From: Tardiphaga sp.
GTDB lineage: Bacteria > Pseudomonadota > Alphaproteobacteria > Rhizobiales > Xanthobacteraceae
DNA: 14,627 nucleotides
NCBI GenBank assembly: GCA_028290765.1
Contig: JAQGJF010000066.1
Span: 1-14,627 of the forward strand
Direction of reading: 5' to 3'
Below, in pieces: positions 1 through 7,586 of this stretch; position 1 is the stretch's first letter, and every line of letters starts with the position of its first letter. The notes beneath the pieces were generated by a model. The model did not search any database. It worked only from the letters and a program-made list of their open reading frames with translations, and had not been told where the DNA came from. A program made the position numbers and the translations under genes.

Positions 1-1239
1 GTTGCCGGCGACAAAATGCTCGACGAAATCGGCGACGCTGGTCGGGACCCAGGCAAAATAGGCGCCGGAGGTGAAATTCGCGGCGCAGCGCACGAACAGT
101 TCGGGCGTGATGTTGATCTGGGGTGCGGCACCGAGCGATGCGGCGAGCAGCACTTTCCAGCTCGCGGCATAGACCGGCGGTTCGGCGATGGTGCGCTCGT
201 CGTCGGCCAGCGCCATCTTCGCCCGCAATTTGAGCGCCACCAGATCCGGCGATCTGCCGGGGGGCAACTGCAGCAGGCGGGTCAGGTTGGCGATCACGAC
301 ATTGACCTGGGGTCGCAGTTCCGAGATGTCGGGCGGCATTGGGGGCGGTTTCGAATCGGCGGCGTCGAGCGCGTCGAACATCAGATGCGCCGCCGCCAGT
401 CCGGCCATCGGATCGGCGAACTTTTCATTGATCAGGATGTTCAGGATCCTCGGCGAAGCGCCGATCAGGCTGCCGGTGGCGAGCGCCAGGCGGGCGATCT
501 CGCTGCTTTCGTTGACCGGCTCCAGCGCGACGGGCGCGTTGACGCGCGTCATGTGGATGGCGACGTCGAGGAGATCGTTGCTTTTGGTCTGGGCCGGACG
601 CAGCTTCGACGGCACGGCCTGACGGCGGACGAACACCCGCGTCTGCCAGCGCGGCGAAACCGGGATAGCCTGCTCCGAAACGCGCATGCCGTCGTCGATC
701 TGAACGACATAGGTCCCGGCCTCGAGCGCCGTGCCGGCGATCGCCCATGCTTCACCGCCGATGACGTGACCCTCGGTGGCGGGAATCCGGGACGGATCGC
801 CGCCGGGACTCCAGCGCACCAGCCGTACCGCCGCCAGTGGCCAGGCCTCCGCTGCCTCGCCATCTGAAGGCGGCGGCGCCGGGATGCGTCCGACGAGCAG
901 CAGCCTCGAGGGGGTCTGTCCGCCGTCAACCTCGTCGGCCAGTTTCTCGATCTGCGCCAGGGCCTGCGGCTCCATCGTCCGCCGGAACGGCACCGTGGTG
1001 TCGAGGCCGGGCACGTCGATCCTGATTTCGGTGTCCCCGTCGAGTTCCAGCAGCCGCTCGGCGCCGGCCGAGGCACGCGTGGCCTTGATGCGGTAAAGCC
1101 CGTTCGGCTGCACGGTCCGCAGTTCGCCGACCGCGCGCGCAACCAGTTGCCGGTCATTGCCGATCAGGAATATCTCGGCATCGACATGTGTCGTCACCCG
1201 CAGCGAAGCCGTGTCCGGTATCGGCTGTACATCAGGCAT
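1..1239 (-). CDS. Unrecognised protein downstream of the caspase gene, 3' end outside window
   Basis: I do not recognise this protein and assign no function. The frame is open from an ATG at 1239 to the left edge (413 codons, no stop), so the C-terminus is missing. The ATG lies inside the end of the caspase gene (8-base overlap), which points to translational coupling in one operon. Residues 1-85 look beta-rich, like the small beta-sandwich domains often attached to bacterial caspases. Residues 110-210 form a second beta-rich segment that includes the stretch EAGTYVVQIDDG. From about 220 the protein becomes helical, with a notable FADPMAGLAAAHLMF at 274-288. No signal peptide or membrane helix is seen in the visible part. 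Codon use is even and GC-rich, and the other frames here translate into arginine-rich shadow sequence. As an operon partner it could be a substrate, regulator or effector of the two proteases; this is inference only. Confidence 0.85.
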   Translation of the reverse strand, partial: MPDVQPIPDTASLRVTTHVDAEIFLIGNDRQLVARAVGELRTVQPNGLYRIKATRASAGAERLLELDGDTEIRIDVPGLDTTVPFRRTMEPQALAQIEKLADEVDGGQTPSRLLLVGRIPAPPPSDGEAAEAWPLAAVRLVRWSPGGDPSRIPATEGHVIGGEAWAIAGTALEAGTYVVQIDDGMRVSEQAIPVSPRWQTRVFVRRQAVPSKLRPAQTKSNDLLDVAIHMTRVNAPVALEPVNESSEIARLALATGSLIGASPRILNILINEKFADPMAGLAAAHLMFDALDAADSKPPPMPPDISELRPQVNVVIANLTRLLQLPPGRSPDLVALKLRAKMALADDERTIAEPPVYAASWKVLLAASLGAAPQINITPELFVRCAANFTSGAYFAWVPTSVADFVEHFVAGN

Positions 1240-2314
1240 CGAGCTTGGCCTCGTCGGTGATCTCGATCAGCCGGCTGCCCTGGCCCCAATCCAGCTTGTA
1301 GAGGCCGGGCGGCAGTTCTTGGTCGAGGACGCCGCCATGGACGACGACTGTGCCGATCAGGCTGCGGGCGTGATCGAAGACCCGCACCGAGGTCCCATCC
1401 GGCAGCGTGCCCCCGCCATCGGGCGCGATCCGGATGCTTCTCGGCTTGGCGGTTGCGGGTGCCGTTGCGGGCGAGACGAACTCCATATCGTCGGCAGCGA
1501 GGAAATCGGGTTCGCGCGAAATTCCGGTTCGATCCGGCAATGGCAACTTGTCGATATGGGCGGCGACCGCCTTGAATAGGTAGGCCGTCAGGTCGCGGGT
1601 GCGAATGCCGCCGGTGGCGGGATTGATGGCGGCACCGCGCAATCCGCGCAGTAGTTCGTAGGTGAAGACGCTGTGAAATTCGCCGCCGGGCCCGAGCGGA
1701 AGTTCGATCGCCTGTAACGGAAACGCCGCGGCGCAGGCGGTGAACTGCGGCGCCGGTGGATTCAGGGCTTCGGTGATCTGAAACGGCGGCAGCGAAGGGA
1801 TGAGGGTGACCTGGGCCTGGGAGCAGAAGTCCATCCACAGCACATATTCGGAGAAGAAGAGTGAATTGCTCAGATTATCCTGCCACGCGGTCGCCATCAC
1901 ATGATCGATGAAGGTTTTGGCGAGCGCATTCGAGGTCACCAGCGCCCGCTTGGATTTCTCTGGAGCAAGGCCGTGACCGGAAAAATATAGATACAACCGG
2001 CGCCCTACCTGAGGCCCCTTGCCGGCGTTGACGTTTTCGTCGGACTTGACGACAAGGTCGGTGATCCATTGGTCGATATCATCGCGGACCGGTCGCGGTG
2101 GTCGCTCCACCCACGCCGCGCCGTTGTTTTGCACGGAGGTCAATAGCGTGATGTTCTTGACGCCAAGCTGCTCGCGCAGGAACTTTTCCATGGCGATGGC
2201 GTCATTGATCGGAGCCCGCAAATTGTTGGGTTCGGCGGGCGTTTTTCCGTATCTGGGATAGTTGGCGATTCCCACTACCAGTGCCCAATCGTCGGCACCA
2301 TTGACCATGGCCAT
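1232..2314 (-). CDS. Caspase-family (peptidase C14, p20-like) protease with C-terminal beta domain
   Basis: This is a 360-residue cysteine protease of the caspase/metacaspase clan. An N-terminal strand at 11-18 (ALVVGIAN) is followed by the acidic helix region at 33-50. The catalytic His is H114 in YLYFSGHG (109-115 region), and the catalytic Cys is C164 in WMDFCSQ (160-166). The segment around 212-226 (FHSVFTYELLRGLRG) matches the strand-helix that follows the active site in prokaryotic caspases. Residues about 290-355 form a small beta-sandwich-like domain that may bind the partner protein. No signal peptide is seen, so it is probably cytoplasmic. Prokaryotic caspases usually cut after basic residues; nothing here tests that. 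It starts 14 bases after the metzincin gene and overlaps the next gene by 8 bases. ATG at 2314 is used; an in-frame ATG at 2308 is also possible, and the ribosome site is weak for both. Confidence 0.93.
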   Translation of the reverse strand: MAMVNGADDWALVVGIANYPRYGKTPAEPNNLRAPINDAIAMEKFLREQLGVKNITLLTSVQNNGAAWVERPPRPVRDDIDQWITDLVVKSDENVNAGKGPQVGRRLYLYFSGHGLAPEKSKRALVTSNALAKTFIDHVMATAWQDNLSNSLFFSEYVLWMDFCSQAQVTLIPSLPPFQITEALNPPAPQFTACAAAFPLQAIELPLGPGGEFHSVFTYELLRGLRGAAINPATGGIRTRDLTAYLFKAVAAHIDKLPLPDRTGISREPDFLAADDMEFVSPATAPATAKPRSIRIAPDGGGTLPDGTSVRVFDHARSLIGTVVVHGGVLDQELPPGLYKLDWGQGSRLIEITDEAKLDA

Positions 2315-2328
2315 GACACCCGGCCCCG

Positions 2329-3048
2329 TCAGAAGTAGATGCTTTGGATGAGCGCCTTGTCCTGCGGCGAGAGGGTCGCATTGAAACTGGTGGTGAATCC
2401 GTCCTGGGTCCAGTTCGCCGGTATTTGGTACATCATGATGGACGTCTTATCGACGCCGGTCGCGATCACCGCGTCCTTGTCGTATTTCTTGAAGATGTTG
2501 TGCTCGATGGTGGCTGCGTCCCAGTTGTTCGGCGGGCCGCTCAGTTCAGCCTCGACCGCGGGACGGTCCCAATTGATGCCGTCTTTCGGATTCTGATGTT
2601 CGTGAATCAGTCCGAGTGCGTGGCCGAATTCGTGCAGCACCACCGAGCGCACGTCCTCGTCGGTCGAAGTGTCATCGAGCCACCCGAAATTCATCGTCGG
2701 CTTGTCCTTGGCGATGGTTTTGCACTGCGTGCCGAGGTAGGACCACGACCCGTTGCCCGGCTTGAAGGCGATCCGGACATTGGCGGTTTTCGGATCGACG
2801 CTGGGATCGGTCAAGAAAGCAAACCTGACTTTCGCGCCGGCCTCGGTGATCCAGAGTTTGGCGGCATCCGCGACTTTTTTGCACAGAGCGGGGGAGCCTT
2901 CCAGAAATCCAACGGTGATCATCGGGTTGGGTCCCCAGAACGCCTCCTTGAGCAATGCTGCCTTGCGGCCGAGAACGGCAGCTTCGCTGGCCGGTGACAG
3001 GCCAGACGGGTTGGGGCACATGCAAAAGCATAATTTGGTGAGGGCCAT
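2329..3048 (-). CDS. Metzincin zinc metalloprotease, astacin-like (M12A type)
   Basis: From the ATG at 3048 the protein has 239 residues. The zinc site HEFGHALGLIHE (139-150) fits HExxHxxGxxHE: H139, H143 and H149 bind zinc and E140 is the general base. The Glu after the third His is typical of astacins. The Met-turn SIMMY (203-207) supplies the tyrosine expected of astacins (Y207). No signal peptide is visible, which is unusual because most astacins are secreted; the N-terminus instead carries CFCMC (7-11). ATG 3048 was chosen because AAGGAG lies 6 bases upstream (3055-3060). A longer in-frame version could start at TTG 3207, adding 53 residues that include in-frame repeats. The gene is first in the operon with the caspase gene. 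Family assignment rests on motifs; the exact subfamily is less certain. Confidence 0.9.
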   Translation of the reverse strand: MALTKLCFCMCPNPSGLSPASEAAVLGRKAALLKEAFWGPNPMITVGFLEGSPALCKKVADAAKLWITEAGAKVRFAFLTDPSVDPKTANVRIAFKPGNGSWSYLGTQCKTIAKDKPTMNFGWLDDTSTDEDVRSVVLHEFGHALGLIHEHQNPKDGINWDRPAVEAELSGPPNNWDAATIEHNIFKKYDKDAVIATGVDKTSIMMYQIPANWTQDGFTTSFNATLSPQDKALIQSIYF

Positions 3049-3117
3049 GTCTTTCTCCTTGTCGAGAGGGCCTTTCTCCTTGTCGAAAGGGCCTTTGTCG
3101 AAATCGTCTTTGTTGAA
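3049..3117 (-). repeat. Short tandem repeat that carries the ribosome-binding site
   Basis: Four head-to-tail units lie directly upstream of the metzincin ATG, read on the minus strand: 15 bases (3103-3117), 15 (3088-3102), 21 (3067-3087) and 18 (3049-3066). The core is TTCGACAAGGAGAAAGGCCC, with the AGGAGA part missing from the first two. The last two units each carry AAGGAG, and the last copy is correctly spaced to the start codon. All unit lengths are multiples of three, so the repeat could also be translated if a start further upstream is used. Confidence 0.8.
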
Positions 3118-3191
3118 ATAGCCGTGTTGTCGAAATCGCTCTGCCGGGCAAACCAATGGCCCTTGCTCGAAAGTTAGTTTGAATATCGACG

Positions 3192-3225
3192 GACGGCTGT
3201 GAACCAATTCACTGACGGCTGCGAA
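3192..3225. promoter_or_regulatory. Operator-like direct repeats flanking a small palindrome
   Basis: GACGGCTGTGAA (3192-3203) and GACGGCTGCGAA (3214-3225) are direct repeats with a 22-base period, two helical turns. A small inverted repeat, GTGAA-CCAA-TTCAC (3199-3212), overlaps the first copy and the spacer. They lie in the AT-richer divergent region between the metzincin gene and the small membrane protein gene, where a regulator of the locus could bind. No promoter boxes could be fixed with confidence at 3050-3360. Confidence 0.4.
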
Positions 3226-3363
3226 TTAAATCGCTTAGGTAAAATATGTCGCAGGCTCTGATGGCGATCGCATAATTGCAATCTTAAGTTGATCACAGTA
3301 GGTTCTGATTGTCAATGTGAGCTTGGGATGCCGCACCCGTCTGCTGCGACCGCAGGAGCATTC

Positions 3364-3621
3364 ATGCCGCATTGGCTTTGGGGTGCGGTAGTGATCGGTG
3401 CAATTTGCGGCTGGCTTTGCCAGATGTTTTACGCGCCTGCTCGTCGTCGGACGCGCGCGCAGATTATTATTCTTGCCGCGATGATTTTACCGGCCGCCGC
3501 TTTATACTTATACGCAGCGTTCGGATTCAAGGCGGCGCTTGGTTTCGCTATTTCAGCTTCGGTGTTTTGCTTTTTTCATGCCGCCTGGCACCGCGCCTCC
3601 GGTCCCAGAGGGAGTATTTAA
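3364..3621 (+). CDS. Small three-helix membrane protein, unknown function
   Basis: I do not recognise the family. From ATG 3364 it is 85 residues with three hydrophobic segments at about 4-23, 33-52 and 55-75. A basic cluster, ARRRTRAQ (about 26-33), follows the first segment. ATG 3364 was chosen because an AGGAG (3353-3357) sits just upstream; longer versions from ATG 3328 or TTG 3289 add a stretch with no clear ribosome site. The stop lies 17 bases before the GTG of the large hydrolase gene, so the two are probably cotranscribed. A small membrane protein placed before a wall hydrolase recalls holin-lysin pairs, but the sequence itself does not show holin activity. Confidence 0.75.
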   Translation: MPHWLWGAVVIGAICGWLCQMFYAPARRRTRAQIIILAAMILPAAALYLYAAFGFKAALGFAISASVFCFFHAAWHRASGPRGSI

Positions 3622-3639
3622 CGCAGGGAGTATTTAACG
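3609..3639 (+). repeat. 16-base tandem duplication at a gene junction
   Basis: AGGGAGTATTTAACG occurs at 3609-3623 and again at 3625-3639 (period 16). The first copy contains the TAA stop of the small membrane protein. The second supplies AGGGAG as ribosome-binding site and the first base of the GTG start of the next gene. This supports GTG 3639 as the real start of the hydrolase gene. Confidence 0.85.
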
Positions 3640-5771
3640 TGGCACATATTATTACATTGATTGGAGCTGGCACGTTCGGTGCCATGATCGGCTGGTACGT
3701 TTACTACATCAACCGTTACCGCAAATCCGATGTTCAACTCGGTGACATCACCACCCTGATCGGTGTGCTCGGCGGCGGCGCGGCGACCGCCTTGTTCGCG
3801 CCGAGCGGCGAGTTGTTCGGTGCCTATGGCATCGGCCTGTTCGTCGGGTTCTTCGGCTATTTCGTTTCGCTGATCTACCTCGTCGAGCGTTCCGCCAATT
3901 TCGACGCCGACTGGTTTCTCGACGGCCGCCGCAAGCGGCCCGAGGAGCCGTATTACATTCCGGGCGACGTCGGCCCGACGACCCATCCGATGGCGCTGCA
4001 GCCATTGCCGCGGCCGGCTCCGGCGGCGCTGTCCGGCATGGCCGTCGAGCCGACGCTTCGACAGGCGCACCCGCTGGACGAAGTCATCGTAGCCGCGCAG
4101 GCGCCGCGGCAGTTGCAGCCGCCGATGGGCGAAGTCGTGCCGCTACCGGAGGCTGCGGTCGCACCGGACCTGAGCCAGGCTTCGATCGACGCCTGCGTCG
4201 CGATCAGGTTGCGGAAAGCGTCCGACATCGAGGCGCATTTCGCCGACGCCGGCGGATTCATCGCCTGGTACAATCGAACGCTCAGTTCGCATCCGGCGTT
4301 CAGGCACCGCGGCAAGATCAGGGCGACCGACATCGTCAGGCAGCGCTTCGATGCGTTCTGGGACCAGATCCCCGCCGTGTTCGGATCCGCGGAAATCACC
4401 ATGGTGGAATTCTGCGCGCTGATGTCGATCGGAATTCAGGAGAATTCCGGCGACCTGTGGGCGAATCCCGAAAAGGTCGGCACGGCGGGGCACCCGGGGC
4501 TGGCCTACGCGTTCGACAGGATTCCCGGCAAGAAGCAGTCGTATAATCATGCCAATGGCAACTGGACGGCGCTGAAGCTGTTCACCGATGCCAGCTATCT
4601 GTCGGCCCACCGCACCTTGCCCGGGGCCGACCGCGTGCTGCAAAACGGTGTTTCGCAGGCGTGGGCCGGCGACAGCTGGCCGGGCGGATTCCCCACCGCC
4701 GAAGACGCGTCGGTCAATGGCTTCGTGATGGAGGCGGACTTCTACAAGTTCCGCGGGCGCGGCATTATCCAGACCACCGGCCGCGCCGATTACAATCCGC
4801 TGATCGAATTCATCCTCAACGATGCCGAAGCCCGGGCCAATCCGGCGCTTACCGCCCTGGCTACGGCGTGGCGGCAGGCGAGTGGCGGCGCTCCCGATAC
4901 CATCAACGCGATGGCCAGCCTGTCGACCAATCGCCAGTGGGATACGGCCTTCGGCGAAGCGCTGGTGCTGGCCGCCGGCATCCGGATCGACAGCACCAGC
5001 AAGGGTCATTACCTCGAACTTAGCCACCAGCGCGCGGTGCTGAACGGTGGCGTGAGCACCCGGGGATCGCTGTTCTTCCTGGCGCGCAAGATCAACGGCG
5101 GCGGCTATCCCGATCAGGTGGTGCCGATGATGCGGACGATGATCCAGGCGGTGGCCCAGGTCACCGCGCCGTCGGCGGATCTCCGAATGCCGCGCGAATT
5201 GGCGGAGGAACCGGCGCCATTCGACAGCGTGATTCGGCCCAGCGACATCAAGCCGTGGGAAGAATTGACGCCGAACTCGCTGGATGACGAGGGCGTCGAG
5301 CCGGACGGCGAACTCGCGCCACTGGGCGCCGTCCCGCCGCGATGGCGCGTCGCCAAGAGCCTGTTGGCGCTGCGCGACCAGGTCAACCGCATGGCCCCCA
5401 ATCGCAAAAAGGGCAACGACGGCACGATCGGTGACGAGCGCCACCAGGGCCACGATTCCGATCACAACGCCTGGGTCAGGGACGGCGCCATCGGCGTCGT
5501 CACCGCCCTCGACATCACCCACGATCCCGCCAACGGCTGCGACGCCGGACGTCTGGCGGAAATCCTTCGGACCAGCCACGACAACCGCATCAAATACGTC
5601 ATCTGGAATCGCCGCATCGCCAACCACGCGGCGATCGGCGGCAGCGCGGCGTGGGAATGGCGTCCCTATCGCGGCCCGAACCCCCACGATCACCATTTTC
5701 ATCTATCGGTGAAACCGGAACGGGCGGCGTATGACGCGACGGATGCGTGGTCGATCTCGCCGACGGCGTGA
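3639..5771 (+). CDS. Membrane-anchored bifunctional peptidoglycan hydrolase (GH19/lysozyme-like plus M15-like peptidase)
   Basis: A protein of 710 residues. Three hydrophobic segments (about 2-23, 36-55, 60-83) anchor it, followed by a proline-rich linker (about 100-185). Residues about 255-500 form a lysozyme-fold domain of the GH19 type, with a candidate catalytic Glu at E268 (IQENSGD), the signature FRGRGIIQTTGR (371-382) and ARKINGG (482-488). Residues about 585-695 form an M15-like zinc peptidase domain, with SDH (H609), ALDIT (D625) and HDHHFH (683-688) as likely zinc and catalytic residues. Together these would cut the glycan strand and the stem peptide of peptidoglycan; the substrate is inferred from family. 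GTG 3639 is chosen because AGGGAG lies 8 bases upstream and the membrane segment begins at once. An in-frame extension upstream overlaps the preceding gene and is implausible. It could be a phage-lysin-derived housekeeping enzyme instead of part of a lysis system. Confidence 0.9.
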   Translation: MAHIITLIGAGTFGAMIGWYVYYINRYRKSDVQLGDITTLIGVLGGGAATALFAPSGELFGAYGIGLFVGFFGYFVSLIYLVERSANFDADWFLDGRRKRPEEPYYIPGDVGPTTHPMALQPLPRPAPAALSGMAVEPTLRQAHPLDEVIVAAQAPRQLQPPMGEVVPLPEAAVAPDLSQASIDACVAIRLRKASDIEAHFADAGGFIAWYNRTLSSHPAFRHRGKIRATDIVRQRFDAFWDQIPAVFGSAEITMVEFCALMSIGIQENSGDLWANPEKVGTAGHPGLAYAFDRIPGKKQSYNHANGNWTALKLFTDASYLSAHRTLPGADRVLQNGVSQAWAGDSWPGGFPTAEDASVNGFVMEADFYKFRGRGIIQTTGRADYNPLIEFILNDAEARANPALTALATAWRQASGGAPDTINAMASLSTNRQWDTAFGEALVLAAGIRIDSTSKGHYLELSHQRAVLNGGVSTRGSLFFLARKINGGGYPDQVVPMMRTMIQAVAQVTAPSADLRMPRELAEEPAPFDSVIRPSDIKPWEELTPNSLDDEGVEPDGELAPLGAVPPRWRVAKSLLALRDQVNRMAPNRKKGNDGTIGDERHQGHDSDHNAWVRDGAIGVVTALDITHDPANGCDAGRLAEILRTSHDNRIKYVIWNRRIANHAAIGGSAAWEWRPYRGPNPHDHHFHLSVKPERAAYDATDAWSISPTA

Positions 5772-5868
5772 GCGGACAGCGGCTGTCATCTGTTGATGGA
5801 GCTGTTCAGCGCTTCAGTTGACGCAAGAAGGCAGTGCAGAAATTCATGCGGGGGGCATGCCCGCAGGA

Positions 5869-5900
5869 CAAAAAGGCCCGCCGATTTGCACCGGCGGGCC
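5869..5900 (-). terminator. Intrinsic terminator of the cold-shock gene
   Basis: Arms 5875-5883 and 5892-5900 (GGCCCGCCG / CGGCGGGCC) form a 9-bp GC-rich stem. On the minus strand the stem is followed at once by TTTTTG (5869-5874). It lies about 85 bases past the cold-shock stop codon. The T-run exists only in the minus direction. Between the hydrolase stop (5771) and this hairpin I see no comparable plus-strand terminator. Confidence 0.85.
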
Positions 5901-5985
5901 TGAGGCGTGGTATTTCACACCGTGAGGACGGAGCGACCGATCCAGGGATCCCAGTACATCCGTGGAAATCCCGGATCAGTCGGCG

Positions 5986-6195
5986 TCAGGCGGCGCGCAA
6001 GTCTTCAGCGCTGGTCTTGCCGCGCATGCTGTCGACCTTCGCTTCATACGAAATCTTCTGGCCTTCGTTCAGGGAACCCAGGCCGGCGCGTTCGACCGCG
6101 CTTATATGCACGAATACGTCGTTGCCGCCGTCATCCGGCTGAATGAAGCCGAAGCCCTTGGTCGCGTTGAACCACTTAACTGTTCCGGTAGCCAT
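5986..6195 (-). CDS. CspA-family cold-shock protein
   Basis: A 69-residue single cold-shock domain, the normal family length. RNP1 is KGFGFI (about 13-18) and RNP2 is DVFVHI (about 26-31). The opening [10 protein letters not shown] is typical. Such proteins bind single-stranded RNA and DNA in the cytoplasm and act as RNA chaperones. ATG 6195 was chosen because GGAG sits 7 bases upstream and the domain begins there; an in-frame start at 6225 would add ten atypical residues. The gene is monocistronic: an intrinsic terminator follows it, and the next gene upstream (tctC-type) ends 240 bases away. Its leader contains two hairpins, which could matter for temperature control. Which Csp paralogue this is cannot be told from sequence alone. 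Confidence 0.97.
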   Translation of the reverse strand: MATGTVKWFNATKGFGFIQPDDGGNDVFVHISAVERAGLGSLNEGQKISYEAKVDSMRGKTSAEDLRAA

Positions 6196-6211
6196 GTCAT
6201 TTCTCCAAGAC

Positions 6212-6248
6212 GCGCAAATGCGCAATGCTCGCGCGACATCCGCGCGAG
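6212..6248 (-). promoter_or_regulatory. Two hairpins in the cold-shock gene leader
   Basis: A perfect 8-bp stem with a 5-base loop (arms 6228-6235 and 6241-6248, CTCGCGCG / CGCGCGAG) is followed towards the gene by a 5-bp stem (GCGCA / TGCGC, 6212-6223). The inner edge of the second hairpin is about 16 bases from the start codon, next to the ribosome site. Structured leaders are known to control csp mRNAs, but a role here is inferred. Confidence 0.45.
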
Positions 6249-6367
6249 TTCAATCCGATTCAACGATGTCTTGGGGAATGGAGCCGGTAAGGCGCGGTCA
6301 ACAAGGCAAGCGATTATTCGAATACGAGCCATATAGTCCTTTTGATCTCGAATAGCAAGGAAGCACG

Positions 6368-6394
6368 CCGAAACGGGCGCGCGCCCCGTTTCGG
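6368..6394 (-). terminator. Strong hairpin downstream of the tctC-type gene, without a T-run
   Basis: CCGAAACGGG (6368-6377) and CCCGTTTCGG (6385-6394) form a 10-bp stem about 40 bases past the stop of the broken tctC-type gene. No T-run follows on either strand, so it may only stabilise the 3' end or act with Rho. Confidence 0.4.
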
Positions 6395-6435
6395 GTGTGA
6401 CAGGTAGCGGGGGACGGGGGCGTCTGCTTCGCGCC

Positions 6436-7409
6436 TCAGTCCACCGACACGCCGGCGAATTCCACCACCTTGCGCCACTTATCGGTCTCGTCGGCGACCA
6501 GCTTGCCGAATTCCGCCGGTGTCATCGGCTTCGGAATTCCGCCGACTTCGCCAAGTCGCGCGACCAGTTTGGGATCCTTCAGCGCTTCGCCGACCGCCTT
6601 GTTGAGAAGGTCGATGATTTCGGGCGGCGTGCCCTTGGGCGCGGAGATGCCGTAGAACCCGACCGACTCGAAGCCGGGTACGGTCTCGGCGATCGCCGGA
6701 ACGTCCGGCACGCTGGGCCAGCGCTGCGGCGAGGTGACGCCGAGTGCGCGCACGGTGCCGCCGCGGGCCTGCTCGAGGGCGGAGGGCAGATTGTCGAAGA
6801 TCAGCTGGACCTTGTTGGAAATGATGTCGGGAAATGCCAGGGCCGATCCGCGATAGGGCACATGGATCATGTCGACCTTGGTCATGGCCTTGAACAGTTC
6901 CGCCGACATATGCACCGAGGTGCCGTTGCCCGATGAGGCATAGGAGACCTTGCCCGGATTGGCCTTCAGTAGTCGATGAACTCCTGGACGGTTTTCACCG
7001 GCAGGTCGTTCGACACCACCAGCATATTGGTCAGTTGCATGATGCTGGCGACCGGCGTGGTGTCGCGGATGAAATCGTAAGACAGCTTCTTGTAGAGCGA
7101 GGTCGAGATGGCGTTGTTGGGCGCGACGAACAGCAGCGTGTAGCCGTCGGGCGGCGAATTGATCGCGGCGGCCGCGGCGATATTGCCGCCGGAACCGGCG
7201 CGATTTTCCACCACGAATTGCTGGCCGAAACGATCCGACAACCACTGCGCCATGATCCGCGCCACGATGTCGACCGGGCCGCCGGCGGCAAACCCGATCA
7301 GCCAGCGCACCGGTCGGTTCGGATAGTCCGCCGCGGCGGCCGGCACCACAGTGGTGGCGAGACAGAGAAGGCAGACCAAGCCCGACAGTGCGGCGCGCAG
7401 AAATTTCAT
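6436..7409 (-). pseudogene. TctC/Bug-family periplasmic solute-binding protein gene, frameshifted
   Basis: Two overlapping frames together encode a full-length Bug protein, the binding component of tripartite tricarboxylate transporters. The N-terminal part starts at ATG 7409 (GGGAG upstream) with a signal peptide (cleavage near AAA-ADYPNRP) and has the family's PNRPVRWLIGFAAGGPVD and VENRAGSGGNIA. It reaches an early stop at 6966-6968 after VQEFIDY. The rest continues in another frame with LLKANPGKVSYASSGNGTS, IHVPYRG, QLIFDNLPSALE and so on to 6436. One base is missing near 6970-6971: adding one restores FIDxLKANPGK, the expected family sequence. It is either a recent pseudogene or a sequencing error; both halves are otherwise intact. 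No TctA or TctB membrane genes are nearby, which is usual for Bug proteins. A 7-bp hairpin (7435-7451) precedes the ribosome site. Confidence 0.9.
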
Positions 7410-7586
7410 CAAGTTATCTCCCTCAATTGTTTCGGCCCGGCGCTGCCGGGCAGCGTCACGAAACCGTCGAGCTTTTGCCGCTCGTTGCCGGTATGGTTTC
7501 ACAGAAAACGCGGATTGCCTAGCGCATGAGATTCACGGCGCAGCGCGCTGGCCTCGCTTGCGGGGAAAGGTCGGCTCCTGGTGACG

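Noticed and set aside
16..867. 283-codon open frame on the plus strand
   Set aside because: The opposite strand carries the continuous, better-composed frame coupled to the caspase gene; this one is its Arg/Gly-rich shadow.
3049..3207. Longer start (TTG 3207) for the metzincin
   Set aside because: It has no ribosome site and passes through operator-like repeats at its start, while ATG 3048 has an ideal one. Kept as a possibility because the repeat units preserve the frame.
4143..5702. 519-codon open frame on the minus strand
   Set aside because: It lies antisense to the GH19/M15 hydrolase, whose domains are recognisable. This frame has shadow composition and no family features.
5772..5868. 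Short hairpins (for example GACAGC/GCTGTC at 5775-5787) after the hydrolase gene
   Set aside because: The stems are short and no T-run follows on the plus strand; not convincing as a terminator.
7435..7451. 7-bp hairpin GCCCGGC / GCCGGGC upstream of the tctC-type gene
   Set aside because: It is a stable stem but has no T-run and no known motif. It is noted under the gene and not called as a regulator.
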